DNA of 64,000 nt, taken from contig JAACJM010000127.1 in assembly GCA_013368315.1 (NCBI GenBank), positions 175,131-239,130 of the forward strand, given 5' to 3'. Source of the stretch: Tetrapyrgos nigripes. Lineage: Eukaryota > Basidiomycota > Agaricomycetes > Agaricales > Campanellaceae. A model generated the notes under the pieces. It ran no database searches and was not told the origin of the DNA. It was given only the letters and a program-made list of their open reading frames with translations. Of this stretch, positions 32,591 through 44,668 are shown one piece after another (within the stretch, counting starts at the first letter, position 1; the number at the start of each line of letters is the position of its first letter). The translations under genes were made by a program, and so were the position numbers.

Positions 32591-32835
32591 TGCCTGAAAA
32601 TCCAGGCATACACATTTTTGTTTGGGAACACTTTCAAAATGTGAATAGGATAATTCAGAGAATGAAGTACACTGATGGCATGTTCTTAGGAAAGAAAACA
32701 TTTCTTTGCAATCCTGAAGCAACAATAGTGGGCTATAAGTGTACTTATGAAGGTCAAGAACCTGACAAAAAGACAGTGGAAGTCATTAGGATCTATCTGA
32801 ACTTAGAAGTTTCCTGGGCACAGCTGGAATCTTGA
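32588..32835 (+). pseudogene. RT thumb fragment of the second Ty3/gypsy family (plus strand)
   Basis: The frame has MPENPGIHIFVWEHFQNVNR, IIQRMKY, FLGKKTFLCNPEATIVGYKC and TYEGQEPDKKTVEVI, which matches the minus-strand copy (about 30.3-30.5 kb) residue by residue with substitutions. It is a small inverted second copy. The edges are abrupt at about 32588 and 32800. Confidence 0.85.
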
Positions 32836-32960
32836 GAGTACTCATTGTCACAAAAAGTAACAGTCCTGTGATCCATGTCACATCCCTCATGTAGAAAGTA
32901 GTTTGTTCATTTTGTACACTACATGACTATACAGCTATGGCCTGCATGCAACACTCTAGT

Positions 32961-33255
32961 CTGAAGAAGAATAGACTCATCGGTGCCATATAGGCTGGAA
33001 AATCCATCTCCCAAGCCACCGAAATCACTGAAATACCCTATGGAACAGTGAAGAAGATTTGGGACAGATTTTGAAAAACTGGCTCGACAAAAAACAGACG
33101 GTGTAGTGGATGACCACCCAAAGTAACCAAGCACATGCACCAGGAGGTTGTCAGACTGGCTGTAAAGGATAGGAAGATGCCATTTCAGGAGATTGGAAAC
33201 CTTGTAGAACCGCACCTGAGCGTGACAACTGTTGGTGAACAGTTTCATAGGGTTG
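32961..33255 (+). pseudogene. Tc1/mariner transposase N-terminal fragment
   Basis: The frame LKKNRLIGAI-stop-AGKSISQATEITEIP, YGTVKKIWDRF-stop-KTGSTKNRR, SG-stop-PPKVTK, then HMHQEVVRLAVKDRKMPFQE and VTTVGEQFHRV has the two helix-turn-helix pieces and the linking KTGSTxxRxxSGRPPK motif of Tc1-type transposases. The stops are one TAG (Gln expected) and two TGA (Arg expected). The catalytic DDE region is missing; similarity ends near 33255. Confidence 0.85.
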
Positions 33256-33419
33256 AAACAGAGGGCGAGGAAGAAGAGACAGTCCTTGTGATGAAAACTC
33301 ACAAGTCCAGGCAATTCAGGGTGAAAAACCCTTGAGAAGATCCTGGACCAGTGTTGCCTGAGGGATTTGTTCCTCCGTCTAATTGAGATCTATCTTTTGC
33401 ACAGTCTCGAGTCCTCCTT

Positions 33420-34105
33420 CATCGTGATCCAGTCCATTCCAACAACAACTCTTGCTCCCATGTCCCTGCTTTCATCTTTCAAGACGCCAACATCATCAAC
33501 AAGAACCCCTTCGAGAACAACCGGCACATTGAGTCCCCTTTGAATGCAGACAGGGCACCAAGGTGAGATCCTCTTTTACCTAGTATATTTTTTCCAGGCA
33601 TTTTATTTATGATTCTTCTCCTTAGCATCTTGGCTTGTGAAAGACATATCCAGAATTCTGGGTATGTCATTCAGCCACACAACAATTATCAGTTGACCAC
33701 CCTGATGCCTTTTATCAGTCCTACCAACACTGCAAAGAACATCGGTAATTTCTGCATCAACACTGCTCCCAGGATTATCTATGATATCCCTGTGCAAAGC
33801 ACGGGCTCTCCTGTGTCTTTGAGAAGACTGTGAGCGAGTCTTGGCGGTGGTCCCCAATTTCATGTCTAGCATGTCGATGGAAGGCAGGAACAAAGTGTTC
33901 CTTGAAAGAGCTCTGAGACCCATCTTTCTGTCCCTATGAGTTTATGGGCACAATGTTCACACTGTTTCATCATGGGTGTACTTGGTGTAAGTACCTTCAC
34001 TTTCCTTTCAAAGGATTTTCAAATACTGATTGGATTTTTCCAGTGGCTCCCAAAGATTTCACTAAGTGCAAGTTCACCAGCAACTGGGACTTTCTTATCT
34101 AGGTA
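33420..34105 (+). pseudogene. Multi-exon gene fragment, unknown function
   Basis: Protein-like exons occur at about 33430-33563 (FQDANIINKNPFENNRHIES), 33627-33832 (ILACERHIQNSGYVIQPHNN, then ISPTNTAKNIGNFCI) and 33930-34105 (FMGTMFTLFHHGCTW, then APKDFTKCKFTSNWDF). GT...AG introns are placed plausibly between them, for example 33564-33624. Frame is lost between the second and third. It resembles a host-like or captured gene in decay. No domain recognised. Confidence 0.4.
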
Positions 34106-34289
34106 TTGTTGACATCCTGATGTGACTGTCTTTGCTGTCATTGACTTTTGTTGCTGAGTGCAGAGGGTAAATCATTTTTGGTAGTATTGAACACTTGTAT
34201 TCTTCGTCATCTTCCTCGTCGACTTTAGTTGATCATATATTTTCTGTTGTATCACTATTTTCTTGTTTTTGTATGTGAAATTGATCTTC
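34106..34289. other. Short non-coding segment before LTR
   Basis: No feature recognised. It lacks a purine tract, which supports the view that the LTR starting at 34290 is solo. Confidence 0.3.
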
Positions 34290-35026
34290 TGTCATGAACC
34301 CTTGAGTCAGGCTAGCCTCTTAATGCTGAATGGGCTTGTTGATGAGGTGGGAATGCCCCAGGAGGAGTCTGGAACCTAGGGGTGGCTTCGGTGAGAGGGA
34401 GTGACACTACTCACCCACTAACCATAAGCCTATGAGACCAACAATCCGAGCTGCTGGCAGATCAATCTACATGCCTGTATGGCAACCGAAATGACAACAA
34501 AGAACTAGATCAAGGAGAATGACAATGGATGGTGAATGTAGAACAAGAACCCCTGTAAAGGATACAAGACAACTGTGACTCCTGAGAGAGTCGTCTGACT
34601 AGATTCGCCATGCAGAACAAGCAGAGAAGAATGAGAGGAAACAACAACAAGATCAATTCTAAGGCTTGAGTACAGGAAAACACTACCTATATACGAGTAG
34701 TGAAACCAACTCCTGTATCAAGACTCTGCAACTAACTATGGTGCTCCTATAACAAGTCCCAAACAGTAAATAGAATAAACAAATCAAATGTTAAACAACA
34801 AATATAGATGTGGAGCGATGAACAGAATGAATGATCGACATAATAAATGAAACAGAAATAGAATAGGGTGGGGGCACACATAGGTATAATTGAAAAACCC
34901 TCTGAGGGTTTCTGGGCTTAGCAGTGAATGATGTAAGAATGACAGATATGGAAATATGAAGGATTGCATGGGTACGGCATGTGCCAAAGGTGTAGCTGAA
35001 GGTGGCTGAGACAAGGATTTCTGACA
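34290..35026 (+). mobile_element. Solo LTR, 737 bp, same family as 13295-14041
   Basis: It starts TGTCATGAACCC and ends ATTTCTGACA. Across its length it is the reverse-orientation counterpart of the LTR at 13295-14041, with small indels. Neither side has a primer-binding site, purine tract or gypsy coding sequence. The flanks (TCTTC before, CTAAT after) do not match, so either the target duplication has decayed or this LTR arose by recombination between two elements. Confidence 0.88.
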
Positions 35027-36146
35027 CTAATGTTTTTGTCAGTCTTCCTTCTAATTACTCCACAGATATCTTGCTGTTGGGTCACACTGTCGACCTTGTC
35101 TGTTCTAGATGAAGCAGATGTGATTACTTCCTGTTTGCCAAGTCTGTTAGTGGCACAGAAGTTGGACTGATCAAGCTGTCCAGATATTCAAGGTACGTTT
35201 CTGAGCTGCTCTTTTCTACTGCATGCATTGCTGATTGTTCCTCTACTGCTGCTTTTTCCCTCTTTAGCATATGAAATGTTCTCGGCTGTCTGAGTCCTTG
35301 TAAGCACAGGTGCATATCCAGTTCTTTTGGCCTTTGTATCTTTGTTTTTCTTGATTAGGTTATCACCCTGGCCAATGCTTCTCCAGGTCATTTTGCATCT
35401 CCCTGCATGCTCTGTCATCTGTAGTCATCCACAAGGTTGTTATGTTAGGGTGGTCATGTATTGGAGACTTTGTAGTACCAGGCATGTCATTTTCTGATCT
35501 TTTTATTGATGTCTCGAATGACTGAGTTGCTTTGTAAGTGCTTTCCTCTGCTTCAGCTTGCTTCTGCCATTCTCACCAGGCTAATGTGTGTAGCTGGATT
35601 CTCTCTTTTCTACTTCTCTTTTTGTGAGTTGTTTCTTCTTTGTTGATGTCAGTTTTTGGTCGATCCTGTTCCCCAGTGTCAATAGGATACTGTGGCAGAT
35701 GCGTGTTCCAGCACGGCACATAATCGCCATTCTCTCTATTCTTCAACTCTCTGCAGTCTTGCTCCCAACATGTTGATGTTTGTTCTATGGTTTGTGGGGG
35801 TTCAAAGGAATGGGATTAGATAGATGATGTCTGGATGACAAATGAGGTCATACAACCCTTGCAGCCTTTTGATGAGGTCTGGTGTTTGGATTTGCCATAG
35901 GATTTCACCAGGTATGTGGTCCAAGTCAGCCTCTAATAGGAAGCAAATCCAATTGACGCAATCTTCTAGTTCAGCTGCTTCAAGATCAAACACTAGTACA
36001 CCAATATTATACATAAACCATCGGCACTTGTAGTCAACATGATTGAGAAGTGCCAAGGTGTGTGTTTGAGGTAGAGGGGATGGAAACAAGGATTGGAGGG
36101 ATGTAGTGTTGGGTTTTTGAAGGATGTGGGCAAGGAATTGGGACAT
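35027..36146 (-). other. Low-coding stretch with an isolated minus-strand frame
   Basis: Only the frame 36146-35802 stands out: an Asp/Glu-rich protein-like sequence with KCRWFMYNIGVLVFDLEAAE and EDCVNWICFLLEADLDHIPG, ATG start, stop TAG at 35802. It has no family I recognise and lies downstream of the hAT pseudogene on the same strand, so it could be a downstream exon or separate cargo. The rest, 35027-35800, shows nothing supportable. Confidence 0.35.
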
Positions 36147-36654
36147 GGAGTATTTACACAGGTGTCTCTAAGTTTATGTAGAGGAATGTTTTGGTTTCTT
36201 CGTTGAACAGAATGTCCTGAGTTGATATATATCTTCCAGGTAGGTTCTCTGGTATTCGTCTAGGAGGGATACACAACTGGAGGTGGCTGCAGTCCTGATA
36301 TTATGTCAGGAACCATGTTTGCAAGAAGAGAGTCAGTTGTTAAATGAGTAAGTACATGCCCAATGTAGTCGTCTAAATGGTCCCTCAGGCTTGTAAACCA
36401 CTAGGCAGTCATGATCCAGTCTGTAACACGAGATATTGATGTGGGAAGTAGGCTTCACTGTTGGAATGATTGGCTTCAGAAGTTGTAACTTGCAAACTTG
36501 GATTTGAAAATATCAGGACTGGAGTACATGCAGGTATAGCTACTGTATATATACTGTAACTATGAGTCAATATGAGTCAGAACAAGTCAGAGTAAGTAAA
36601 ATGAGTCAGTAAGACTCAAGTACATGTGTTATAAGGTAGACAAGTCAATATGAG
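36147..36654. repeat. GAGTCA-rich short repeats
   Basis: At 36560-36660 the word GAGTCA or AAGTCA recurs at intervals of 10-16 nt, including two copies of AGTCAATATGAGTCA. This cluster follows the hAT pseudogene, where a transposase-binding subterminal region would be expected, but no terminal inverted repeat was identified. Confidence 0.5.
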
Positions 36655-39600
36655 TCACAATGAATATACAGGAAAGTGTGGAAAAATGAGAGATAGGGGT
36701 ACCTGTGGATATGACTCATGACAGATACCAGCCTTCTTGAACTCGCCAATCTCCTTCGAGACAGCAGCTATGTCTTCCTGACACTGGCGAGCTTGTATCT
36801 GATCTGGCGTCAAAGGTGGTGTTGTCTCAGATGACCCTGGGGAAGACTCAGGTGTTTGCCCCAACACTGCAAACCTGGCCAATCCAGACTGCTGAGCATG
36901 AGCAGCATATCTAATGGTTGGGGCTGACACAGTGCGCTGCACTAGGTTGGTATGTGTTGAGAGCTGAGAGGTGGTTCCTTGTTGGTGGCGTTCTCATTGA
37001 AACTCAAGCATCTGAGAAAAAACACCATTATGTTAATACCAATTCAAACCAAGAGGAATAGTGACCTACAGCATTAAAGCAGCCTCTTTGGCAACAATGA
37101 CCTCCCTTTCAGTCCAATGCTTCTCCATCCATTCAAATTTGAACATCAGGTTAAGGGCTGGATCAAATTGGTCAGGGGAAAGTACACCAAGACAAACTGG
37201 CTTACCCATAGCAAGGGCATAAACTTTGACTTTGCATGACTTGACAAGGTATTCCTTGAGCTTCGTAATAGCAGCCTGGATGGAATGCTCAATCTTGGGA
37301 AGTTGGGGCTTGAGGTTCTCGAGGTATGTGATGAGCTGCTCATACAAAGGTAAAACAACAGAAAGAGTGGGAGTCTTCTCAGCAGAGACTACTTCCTGTA
37401 CTGTGTAAAAGAAGTAGAGGAAGCGACAGATATCAGTGAGAACCTCCAGTTGCTTTGGTCAGAGAGGGTCGATCTTGATGTTGTCACAAGTCTGTATGAG
37501 CTTTGCAACAGCCTAGAACAACAATGTGATTAGCAACAATATGGATAGAGTAAAAGCAAACCCACCAGGTTCAATTCAAGCAACCGGTCCATCATGTTAA
37601 AAGCAGCACCCCAATGGGTATCCACGTCCTTCATGAGCTCAATGTTCCGAAGCTGCTCAGGCAGATTTCCCCAACCACCATTCTTGTTGCCCTCAACAAT
37701 AATTTCACTCATAGCCTGACGATGCTGCCCAGAAGCTTGGCAAGTAGTGACTTGAGTCCAAGCATCAGCAATGACTTTGTATTCAGGATCGTCATTGAGA
37801 GCACTAGGAGCTGGAAGGTCAGGATCATCAGAACCTTCAGCTTCTGGGTCCCATATGTTGACACAAGTGAGGTACTTGAGAGCTGTTTTGACTGCAATAT
37901 TGATTATATGAGGAAAACATCTATAATTGAACAACAATGTCAGACTATGGAAGAATCAAACAGATGGCTTCAGAGAATATACATACCTAATGTGATTGCC
38001 TTCCACACTGAATGGAATGTCGAGTTGATCAAGGTCTTCAGCTACATGTGTCATGAGGGTGTCAAGTGTAATGACACCAATCTAATCAGCAATACAAATA
38101 AACCATTGCCAGCCCCTGTAAAAGCAAATGACTAACCTTATTTCAGCATCCAATGTCCTTGATCACATCGAGAATGATTGTTGCAATGTTCTGGCCAGTA
38201 TGGGAGCTGTGAATGATGCAGAAGGCAACTAGCTCAGAGCATAGGATGAGATGATGACCAGGCTCCAACGAGTAGGCAAGATAGTGAGCAGTAACAGCCA
38301 CATGTGAGGCCAGAGTAGTGCAAGACCAGATGTCACTTGTGAACAAAACACGACCAGCTGAGTTCTGGAAAATAGAAAATATCATAAGTAACTGTCAATC
38401 AGCATCAAAAAGACAAAAAGGTGTACCTTGATGCACTCAATCATGGCATTATACTCAACATTGAAACATTGAACAATAAGCTCTCCCAGCTTAGTATGAT
38501 GGGGTATGTCACTGTCATCCAGGTTGACTCTGATATACAATAACAGGTCTCGGAGCTCTGGACAGTCAACGACTGATAAGGACTACAGCAGCATATTAGC
38601 ATTGGATGATATCATGAAAGATCATCTTACCTGATTGTCTACAACAATCCACTTCACTAGCCACTTATAGAAGCCATTGAGGGTGAATTTTGGTCACTCT
38701 TGCATCGTTTCTGAGCTTGTACTGGCACCACTACGTTCCTGCACAAAAGTCTCCCAATTTTTGAGTTTCTTGATGATCACAAGCTCACACCAGAGGTCAT
38801 GGTGGTGACCATCCAGGTGTCAAAGGATGTTACTGGCAGAGCCATCCTTGTTTTTCCAGGAACACCAGGAGCTCTTGGGTCTTGACACAATGAAAGATAA
38901 ATTAGATCTCAGTTGAAGCAAAGGAATATAATGACTTACTCACACAGACAGCATCCAACAAACTTGAATTCATCCTTATTGGGTCGTGCTGTGCTGACCT
39001 GATCCACAGCAGGTAATGTCTCTGGCCTCTTCCTCTGCTTCAAACCTCAAGTAAAATACCATATATGAGTGGCAGCATCACACTGGCCCTGAGTGTAAGA
39101 ATGAGACTCCCAAGATAGAGAGTGAAGATGGATGCCTTCTTGGAAAGCAGTGGGCTGGGAGTTCTCATACTCAACAATTGGTCCAACTCCATAGACAGCT
39201 GGCTCCACTGCCTGTGCTGCTGGTGGCTGACTGGATTGGCAAGATGAAGTAGAGACTGGGTCGGTAGAGTCAGTACGTCAATGAGTGCACAAGTTAGTGT
39301 TTTGATTTTCGTTCTTTTCGTTTCTGACGTGTACTGCTGTTGCCTTGTTGCTGAGCAACTATACAAATTTGTTTCATCATTGAAAACAATGGTAGGTGTA
39401 GATGATGGCACTGAGGAGCATAGGGAGGATGGTAGATAGGCTGTGGTGAGATGGAAGCTTGGTATGGAAGTTGTTGGGTGCGAGGATGAGGATAGTTCAT
39501 ATTATGGAGATGTAGGCGAGGATCAATCATGAAGGGGCATAGAGGCTGCAGCAGTGAGTTATGGTGATTTGGAGAGAGATGCCAATGTGCAAATGATTGT

Positions 39601-39701
39601 GCTTGAGGGGTGGAAGGAGCCTGAAGGCAGTGGCAGGAAGACTGTGGGCAAGAACAGCTGGTACAGAGGTCAGACACAGAGCCAGACATGGAGCCAGCCA
39701 T
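36655..39701 (-). pseudogene. hAT transposase pseudogene, multi-exon, BED zinc finger
   Basis: The ATG at 39701 follows a TATA box. A Pro/Ser/His-rich N-terminus is followed by a BED-type zinc finger split by an intron (38874-38943): FVGCCLC, then SSWCSWKNKDGSASNIL-stop-HLDGHHHDLWCELV. The core has VLFTSDIWSCTTLASHVAVT (first catalytic region), LDTLMTHVAEDLDQLDIPF, CFPHIINIAVKTALKYLT, and ELMKDVDTHWGAAFNMMDRL. Several short introns separate these. Stops are mainly TGA where Arg is expected (YFT-stop-GLK, NIL-stop-HLD, PL-stop-PKQL). The C-terminal hAT dimerisation region is not found, so the 3' part is lost or too changed. It would have catalysed cut-and-paste transposition with 8-bp duplications. 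Confidence 0.88.
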
Positions 39702-39734
39702 GGAAGCCAACAGAAGACATACCTGTGCATATGC

Positions 39735-39745
39735 CCTGGTCCTTA
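39735..39745 (-). promoter_or_regulatory. TATA box of the hAT transposase gene
   Basis: GTATATAAGG on the minus strand, about 35-45 nt upstream of the ATG at 39701. The spacing implies a very short leader. A second TATA-like word (AGTATAAATACT) is at about 39855. Confidence 0.5.
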
Positions 39746-40131
39746 TATACCTTTCACAACACATCTTGTAGGGTGATCCAACACAACATTGTTGAATGAT
39801 ACCAATGAATTTGCTGAAAGCAGTCAATGAGAACCCACAATCAGTTAGTTGCAGTATAAATACTGCAGATATCCAGGTGGAAAAGGGTGCTTGAAGCAAG
39901 GAGCCGGAGGCCTGGAGGACAGGACAGCCATAAGTGACGTCTGAGGACGTCGTTGTTCAGTGATGAGTACAATAGCAGCACAACCGGCACACTCATTGAA
40001 TGGTTCTAAAAAAGGACTGCTGTTTTGTACAAGTCAAACTTAGATTTAAATTGAATCATTACTATATATGGGAACAATTCAAATTGATTTGATTTTCTAC
40101 AATGATTCTGACTCGACTCATGGCAGCACTA

Positions 40132-42185
40132 CTCAAATGGCCGCATTTTTCGTATCCTGGGAAAATATATCCTATTACATCAACTTGGCAGACTCAGCAC
40201 CAAGCTTCTCTGTCAACTTTTGTCAAGCAACAAGCCAGTGACCAGTGCCCAGTGCCCAGTGTTATGCCATACAAAATTCACGTATAGAAACACAATTTGG
40301 CAGTTATAAAAGCTGGTTCACCACTTCAATTGGTATACAAAGGACTAGAGTGAGTCCCAAACTGCTAGTTAAAGTGCTAGTGGATTAAGTGTACGTGCCA
40401 GTACAATAAAGCTAAGTACTTATGGCTAGGATATGCTTATTCTAAGTACTATGGTTGATGTGTACAGGAGCTTCAGTTATAGTAGCAGACCCACCCCCTT
40501 ATACTATGCAAAGCTCTAGAAAAGACTTTGTAACCATTCCTACTATAACGCACTTAGTACCGCCAGTGCGATTCAAGGGAAAGTGAAGCCCCTATTCATG
40601 GGCAAGGAACACGTAGGCTATACGACCCAGACTCTAGCACTAAATGATCACTGGTTAAGAATTGTGCCATAATTGGAGAAATCGGAGGAAAACCCTAGTG
40701 ACCGACTATGTCCGAACTAGTGGTATAGTAATTGATACCTCACTTATAAGCAAAACAGAAGGAATAGTCTTTTGAAAGACAGTAAGGATAGATAAGTAGG
40801 ACAAAGTATATATGTACGAGTTCCTAGAAAGCTCAGCTTTCATATGGTACTAAAGGGATGGACTACCGGTAAAGGAATGGAACCCATGGTTCATTACTGC
40901 CAGTACACAATCAACTAAGGAGTCGGTATGAAAGCCCCAAAGGGGTAAAGATATTTCTGAAGGCAGCAGTAAGATTGGCAAGATGTGTGCCTGATGACTA
41001 ATGCATCCTCGTTGGTACAAAGGTGACTACAAGATATGTGTAGGACTTTGAGCAGGGTTCACTAAGATACTAATTGGTGCTATAGCTACCAGGTCTATAG
41101 TAGCACCAGAAGAGCATGAGAGGAGGAACAACGAAGGCTACACAAACCTATAGCATCTGATTGGTGGTAAAGGAATCTGAGTCATACGAGTGGAGCCCAG
41201 CATGGATGGTGGAGCTATGTGAGTCATAATGACTACGGCTGCCAGTTCCAGAAAGGTACCGCTAGTAAGAGGATGAAGCGAAGGGAACATAGAAAGCCCT
41301 ACTGAATTTTAGATAATATTTCTTATTTCTTAGATACCCTAATTGGAAGGTACCTACTTAATCTAGTAGTACTGACCAGCATAGACTAGTGGTTAGAGTA
41401 ATATTTCTATTTTCTTGTGTGCCTTTTAGCAGACATTAAAAAGAACTGTAGAACTGTATAGTAGTAGCTGCGAGTAGTATAAAAGGACTAGATATTTCTC
41501 ATAGTTACTCAAGCCACATACGTAGAGTATCAGGACCACAGCAGCTCTAAGTAAGAGGGCGTGAAATACAGACAAAGCTTCTTGAAAGCCACATACTGTA
41601 GAGTATCAGTCATCTCACTAGCACTAGCTGTAGAGACTGCGAAACACGGACTATGCTTCTAACCAAATCTACCTCACTCGCATCGAGTATAAACATAGTG
41701 TGTTGGAATCAATAGTGTTGAATCAAATTTGTTGGTTTTGTGTGTTACCTTTTGTGAAATTGGTTATAAGGCATTTGGGCCTACAAATTGTGAAATTGAA
41801 ACTGTTGGTTTATACCTTTGTGGACTTGTTATAGTCTTTGTGTGTGTTTAAATTGTGTGCACTCATGCAAAAACCTTACCAAAAACCCTAAAAGTCCTTG
41901 TAGTACAAGTGAACTGTTGAGTATTCTGACTACTCAGAACACTTGCACTTTACAATTTGTATAGAAGTCTTTAAGTTTGTGTTTCTTCTACACTTACACA
42001 AAAGACACCTATTACCAGTCCATGACCCACATCTACCTCTTCAGAGTCTATTGCATTTTGTGCAATGGGATGAGGAGTTGTACCTGCCGCTGTATACAGT
42101 GGCCCGCACTGACATTTTTTTCTCGACTCTGCTTAGCCCCATTCTGAAACTGTAGCTACATTTGATCAGTCAGAGTAGGCTCTTT
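40132..42185 (+). repeat. Second copy of the 5.05-kb repeat, split by a 1.75-kb insertion
   Basis: The left part (40132-40260) matches 5055-5190 and the right part (about 42015-42185) matches 5190-5359. CCAGT occurs at both insertion edges (ending 40260 and starting about 42014), which may be a 5-bp target duplication. The left edge also carries a small tandem CAGTGCC expansion. The insertion lies at 40261-42014. Confidence 0.75.
40331..41720 (+). repeat. Dispersed non-coding repeat, copy 1 (LTR-like)
   Basis: This 1.4-kb non-coding block has a diverged partner in the same orientation at 59331-60650. Shared anchors include AACTGCTAGTTAA, ATTCTAAGTACTATG, TAGCAGACCCACC, GGAACACGTA and AGTAGTATAAAAGGAC. 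The last is a TATA box about 200 nt from the end, as in an LTR. Coding frames are absent. It makes up most of the insertion into the 5.05-kb repeat. Confidence 0.75.
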
Positions 42186-42351
42186 ACAAGAATTTTGGCA
42201 CCTCAATGTTGACCAAGTTTGGACTCATCCAATGATCCTGGTCAACTCCAGTATAGGTGGTATATACATTGTAAAGTGTCATTAGATATAATACACATTG
42301 TTTTATAACTAGTCTAAATGAACAAAAATACATAGAACACTACTGCACCCC

Positions 42352-42790
42352 TCGGTCAATGTTGGTCAAGCCTTGGTCAACCTCCCAGACAGACAAGAAG
42401 ATGAGAATGAAGAAAATGCATTGAAAGCCCTGGTCAACCTTGGTCAAGCCTTGGTCAACCTCCTGGCAGAAAGGAAGTTGAGAGTGCAGAAACTCTGCCA
42501 AAAGCCCTGGTCAACCTCCTGGGGAGAAAAAGAAGACGAGAGCGAAGAAAAACTGCTGAAAGACCTGATCAACCTTGGTCAACCCTTGGTCAACCTCCCA
42601 AAGTGCAAAAAAGACGAGAGCAAAGAAAAACTGCCAAAAGACCTGATCAACCTTGGTCAACCCTTGGTCAACCTCCCAAAGTGCAAAAAAGACGAGCGAA
42701 AGAAAAACTGCTGAAAGACCCTGGTCAACCTTGGTCAACCCTTGGTCAATCTCCTGCTAAAAGTCCTGATCAACCATCCTGCCCAAGAAA
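42352..42790 (+). repeat. GGTCAACC tandem array, left inverted arm of the ~17-kb unit
   Basis: At least five diverged units of about 78 bp carry CCTTGGTCAACC cores (for example CTGATCAACCTTGGTCAACC at 42565 and 42643), separated by A/G-rich spacers (AAAAAAGACGAG, GAAAAACTGC). An array of the same design in inverted orientation lies at 58985-59265. The frames across it are repeats of the array, not genes. Confidence 0.8.
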
Positions 42791-43271
42791 CAATGCCACA
42801 ACATTGCTGAAGTTACTAAAATCTCATACAAGCTGTTCCTAGCATTAGAGTCTGGTTCATGCAGCAGGATGAATTCCTTACCTCAACATGATTCCTCACA
42901 TAAAATCGCCTATGATGCTTCTTATAGTGGAAAACTCGGTTGTCCTTCTTCCTCAAGCTGAGTTCTATTGTCAAAGTCATGATCAGGGAGTCATCAAACC
43001 CTCACAGAGTGTAGTGATGAAACTCCCAGTCGTGAGGACTGAGGTGCCATCCCAGTGCTATGCATGCATTGAACAGGGAGTTGCAGTATAACTGTGAAAA
43101 GACATACTACAATGAGAAGTGGACGACTTGTTGGAATGCCTCTGGATAGTGCTTGAAGGCTTCTGTCAGGATGGAATGGAATATGGGTCATTGAGAGCAT
43201 TGGACAGAAAGTGCTGCCATTGTTGTCTCCAAAGCCTGTGAAATTTTGGGAGACCCCAGAGATAGTAAAGT
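42791..43271. other. Between terminal array and first frame
   Basis: No supportable gene. Some AT/GC-balanced sequence without repeats or motifs. Confidence 0.3.
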
Positions 43272-44471
43272 CTAAATGGCACCATTGCTAGACAAACACG
43301 AAGAAGAAGAATGGATGGATGAGGAGAATGACTGGGTGAAGTTGCTTGTTGCACCAAGTCCACCAAGGACACATTGCAAACTTTGTGACAACGAACAAAG
43401 TGCTTTGTTGACCACACCTCTCGTCTCTCGTCTTGCTACATCCTTTTCCCAAATAGACGATAAACTCGCAGGAGGAACGTACTCCCTAACCGCACTTGCT
43501 ATAGCCTTGGCCAAATTGTTTGAAGGTAACCCAAGCGCCAACACCAGCTCGTTGATTTCACTCTCCATGGTACCTTCTGCATCTCCTCCTTTTCTTTTAG
43601 AACCTTTTCCCTTCAGATGACTTCTCTAAATGATGATGATGCAACATCTCTGGCCTAACCCCCATCGCCAAATTTCCACCATCCACCTACTTCAGTTTTC
43701 CACTGAATTGTGCGGTAAGAGTAATACACTGTTAAGAGCGCTGCAATCCCAATGAGGGTGTATATATCTGTGGAGAGGGGTAGAGGAGAGAGGTGGTTTG
43801 ATGGGGTGCATGGCTTTGCCTTGACATTGAGGTGGGAGCACCTGGTCTTTGGAGCTGTTAGATTTTCTGGAGGTGGCCATTATGAAAGATTTTTGGTTGG
43901 GTTCTGTAGGGATGTATGGAAGAGGTAGAGGTAGAGGTTTGACTTTTGATGTTGACATGAGCTGGTTGGGGTTGGGATGGGGTTGAGGATAGAATGATGA
44001 CCAACCACCTTTCTCCTCTCCCTATATCTTTCCGCTACCACGACCTCTACTGCAACCTCTACCCCGTCTTCTACCCTGCTCACGTCCACCATTGTCCCAA
44101 AAAAGATCCTCTTCCAATCCCAACAAGCCATTGTTGCCAGTACTGGTCCCAATACCATCCCCATCACTATCACCTCCCTGTCCCTGCTCCCTACCAAATC
44201 CCTGACCACTGCAACGTGAAGAACATCTTGCTTCTGTTTCTGAGGTTCCATCACTATTCCCAGCATTTTTCCACTTATGGAGTCTGGTGTTGTCTTCATC
44301 AGAGTCTCCAGCATCTCTTTCCCATTTGTCTCTCATTCCTGATTCACCAATCACTTGTTCATCATCAGTCTCCAAGTCATCCCTGTTGTCACTGGCTCGC
44401 GTCACTCTCAACATCCTGAACTTCTCTATCTTCCTCACCCTCATCGTTCTCGTAACCCAAGTCATCATCAA
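43272..44471 (-). other. Protein-like minus-strand frames, function unknown
   Basis: Two blocks are coding-like. One at 43568-43272 starts MESEINELVLALGLPSNNLA and contains a Ser-rich end. The other at 44471-44022 is strongly acidic (RDDLETDDEQVIGES, DAGDSDEDN) then Gly/Arg-rich (GREQGRRRGRGCSRGRG). They are in different frames with stops between. They follow the KDZ gene on the same strand and may be a short downstream gene of the element. Confidence 0.4.
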
Positions 44472-44668
44472 TCAGAGGAATAGTATTGGTGGGGTCAATG
44501 AAGGGGGGACGTTCACTACCAAGCTTCAGTCAGTCCACTAAACCAGGAGGACAGTCACTTGTTTGCTTACCTTGTTTGCTTACCTTGTTATCATTGGGAA
44601 TCACTTTCTTTCCTCTTGACAGAAGGTAATGACCTGATCAGATAGTTTTTTCCCTTCAGGGATGACCC

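Noticed and set aside
32276..32725. Minus-strand 149-codon frame taken as one gene
   Set aside because: Its upper part (32590-32725) is antisense to the RT thumb fragment, so only the lower part was kept as a possible coding remnant.
42373..42842. Frames of 75-113 codons rich in Leu, Asn and Lys at the array
   Set aside because: They are translations of the 78-bp tandem units on either strand.
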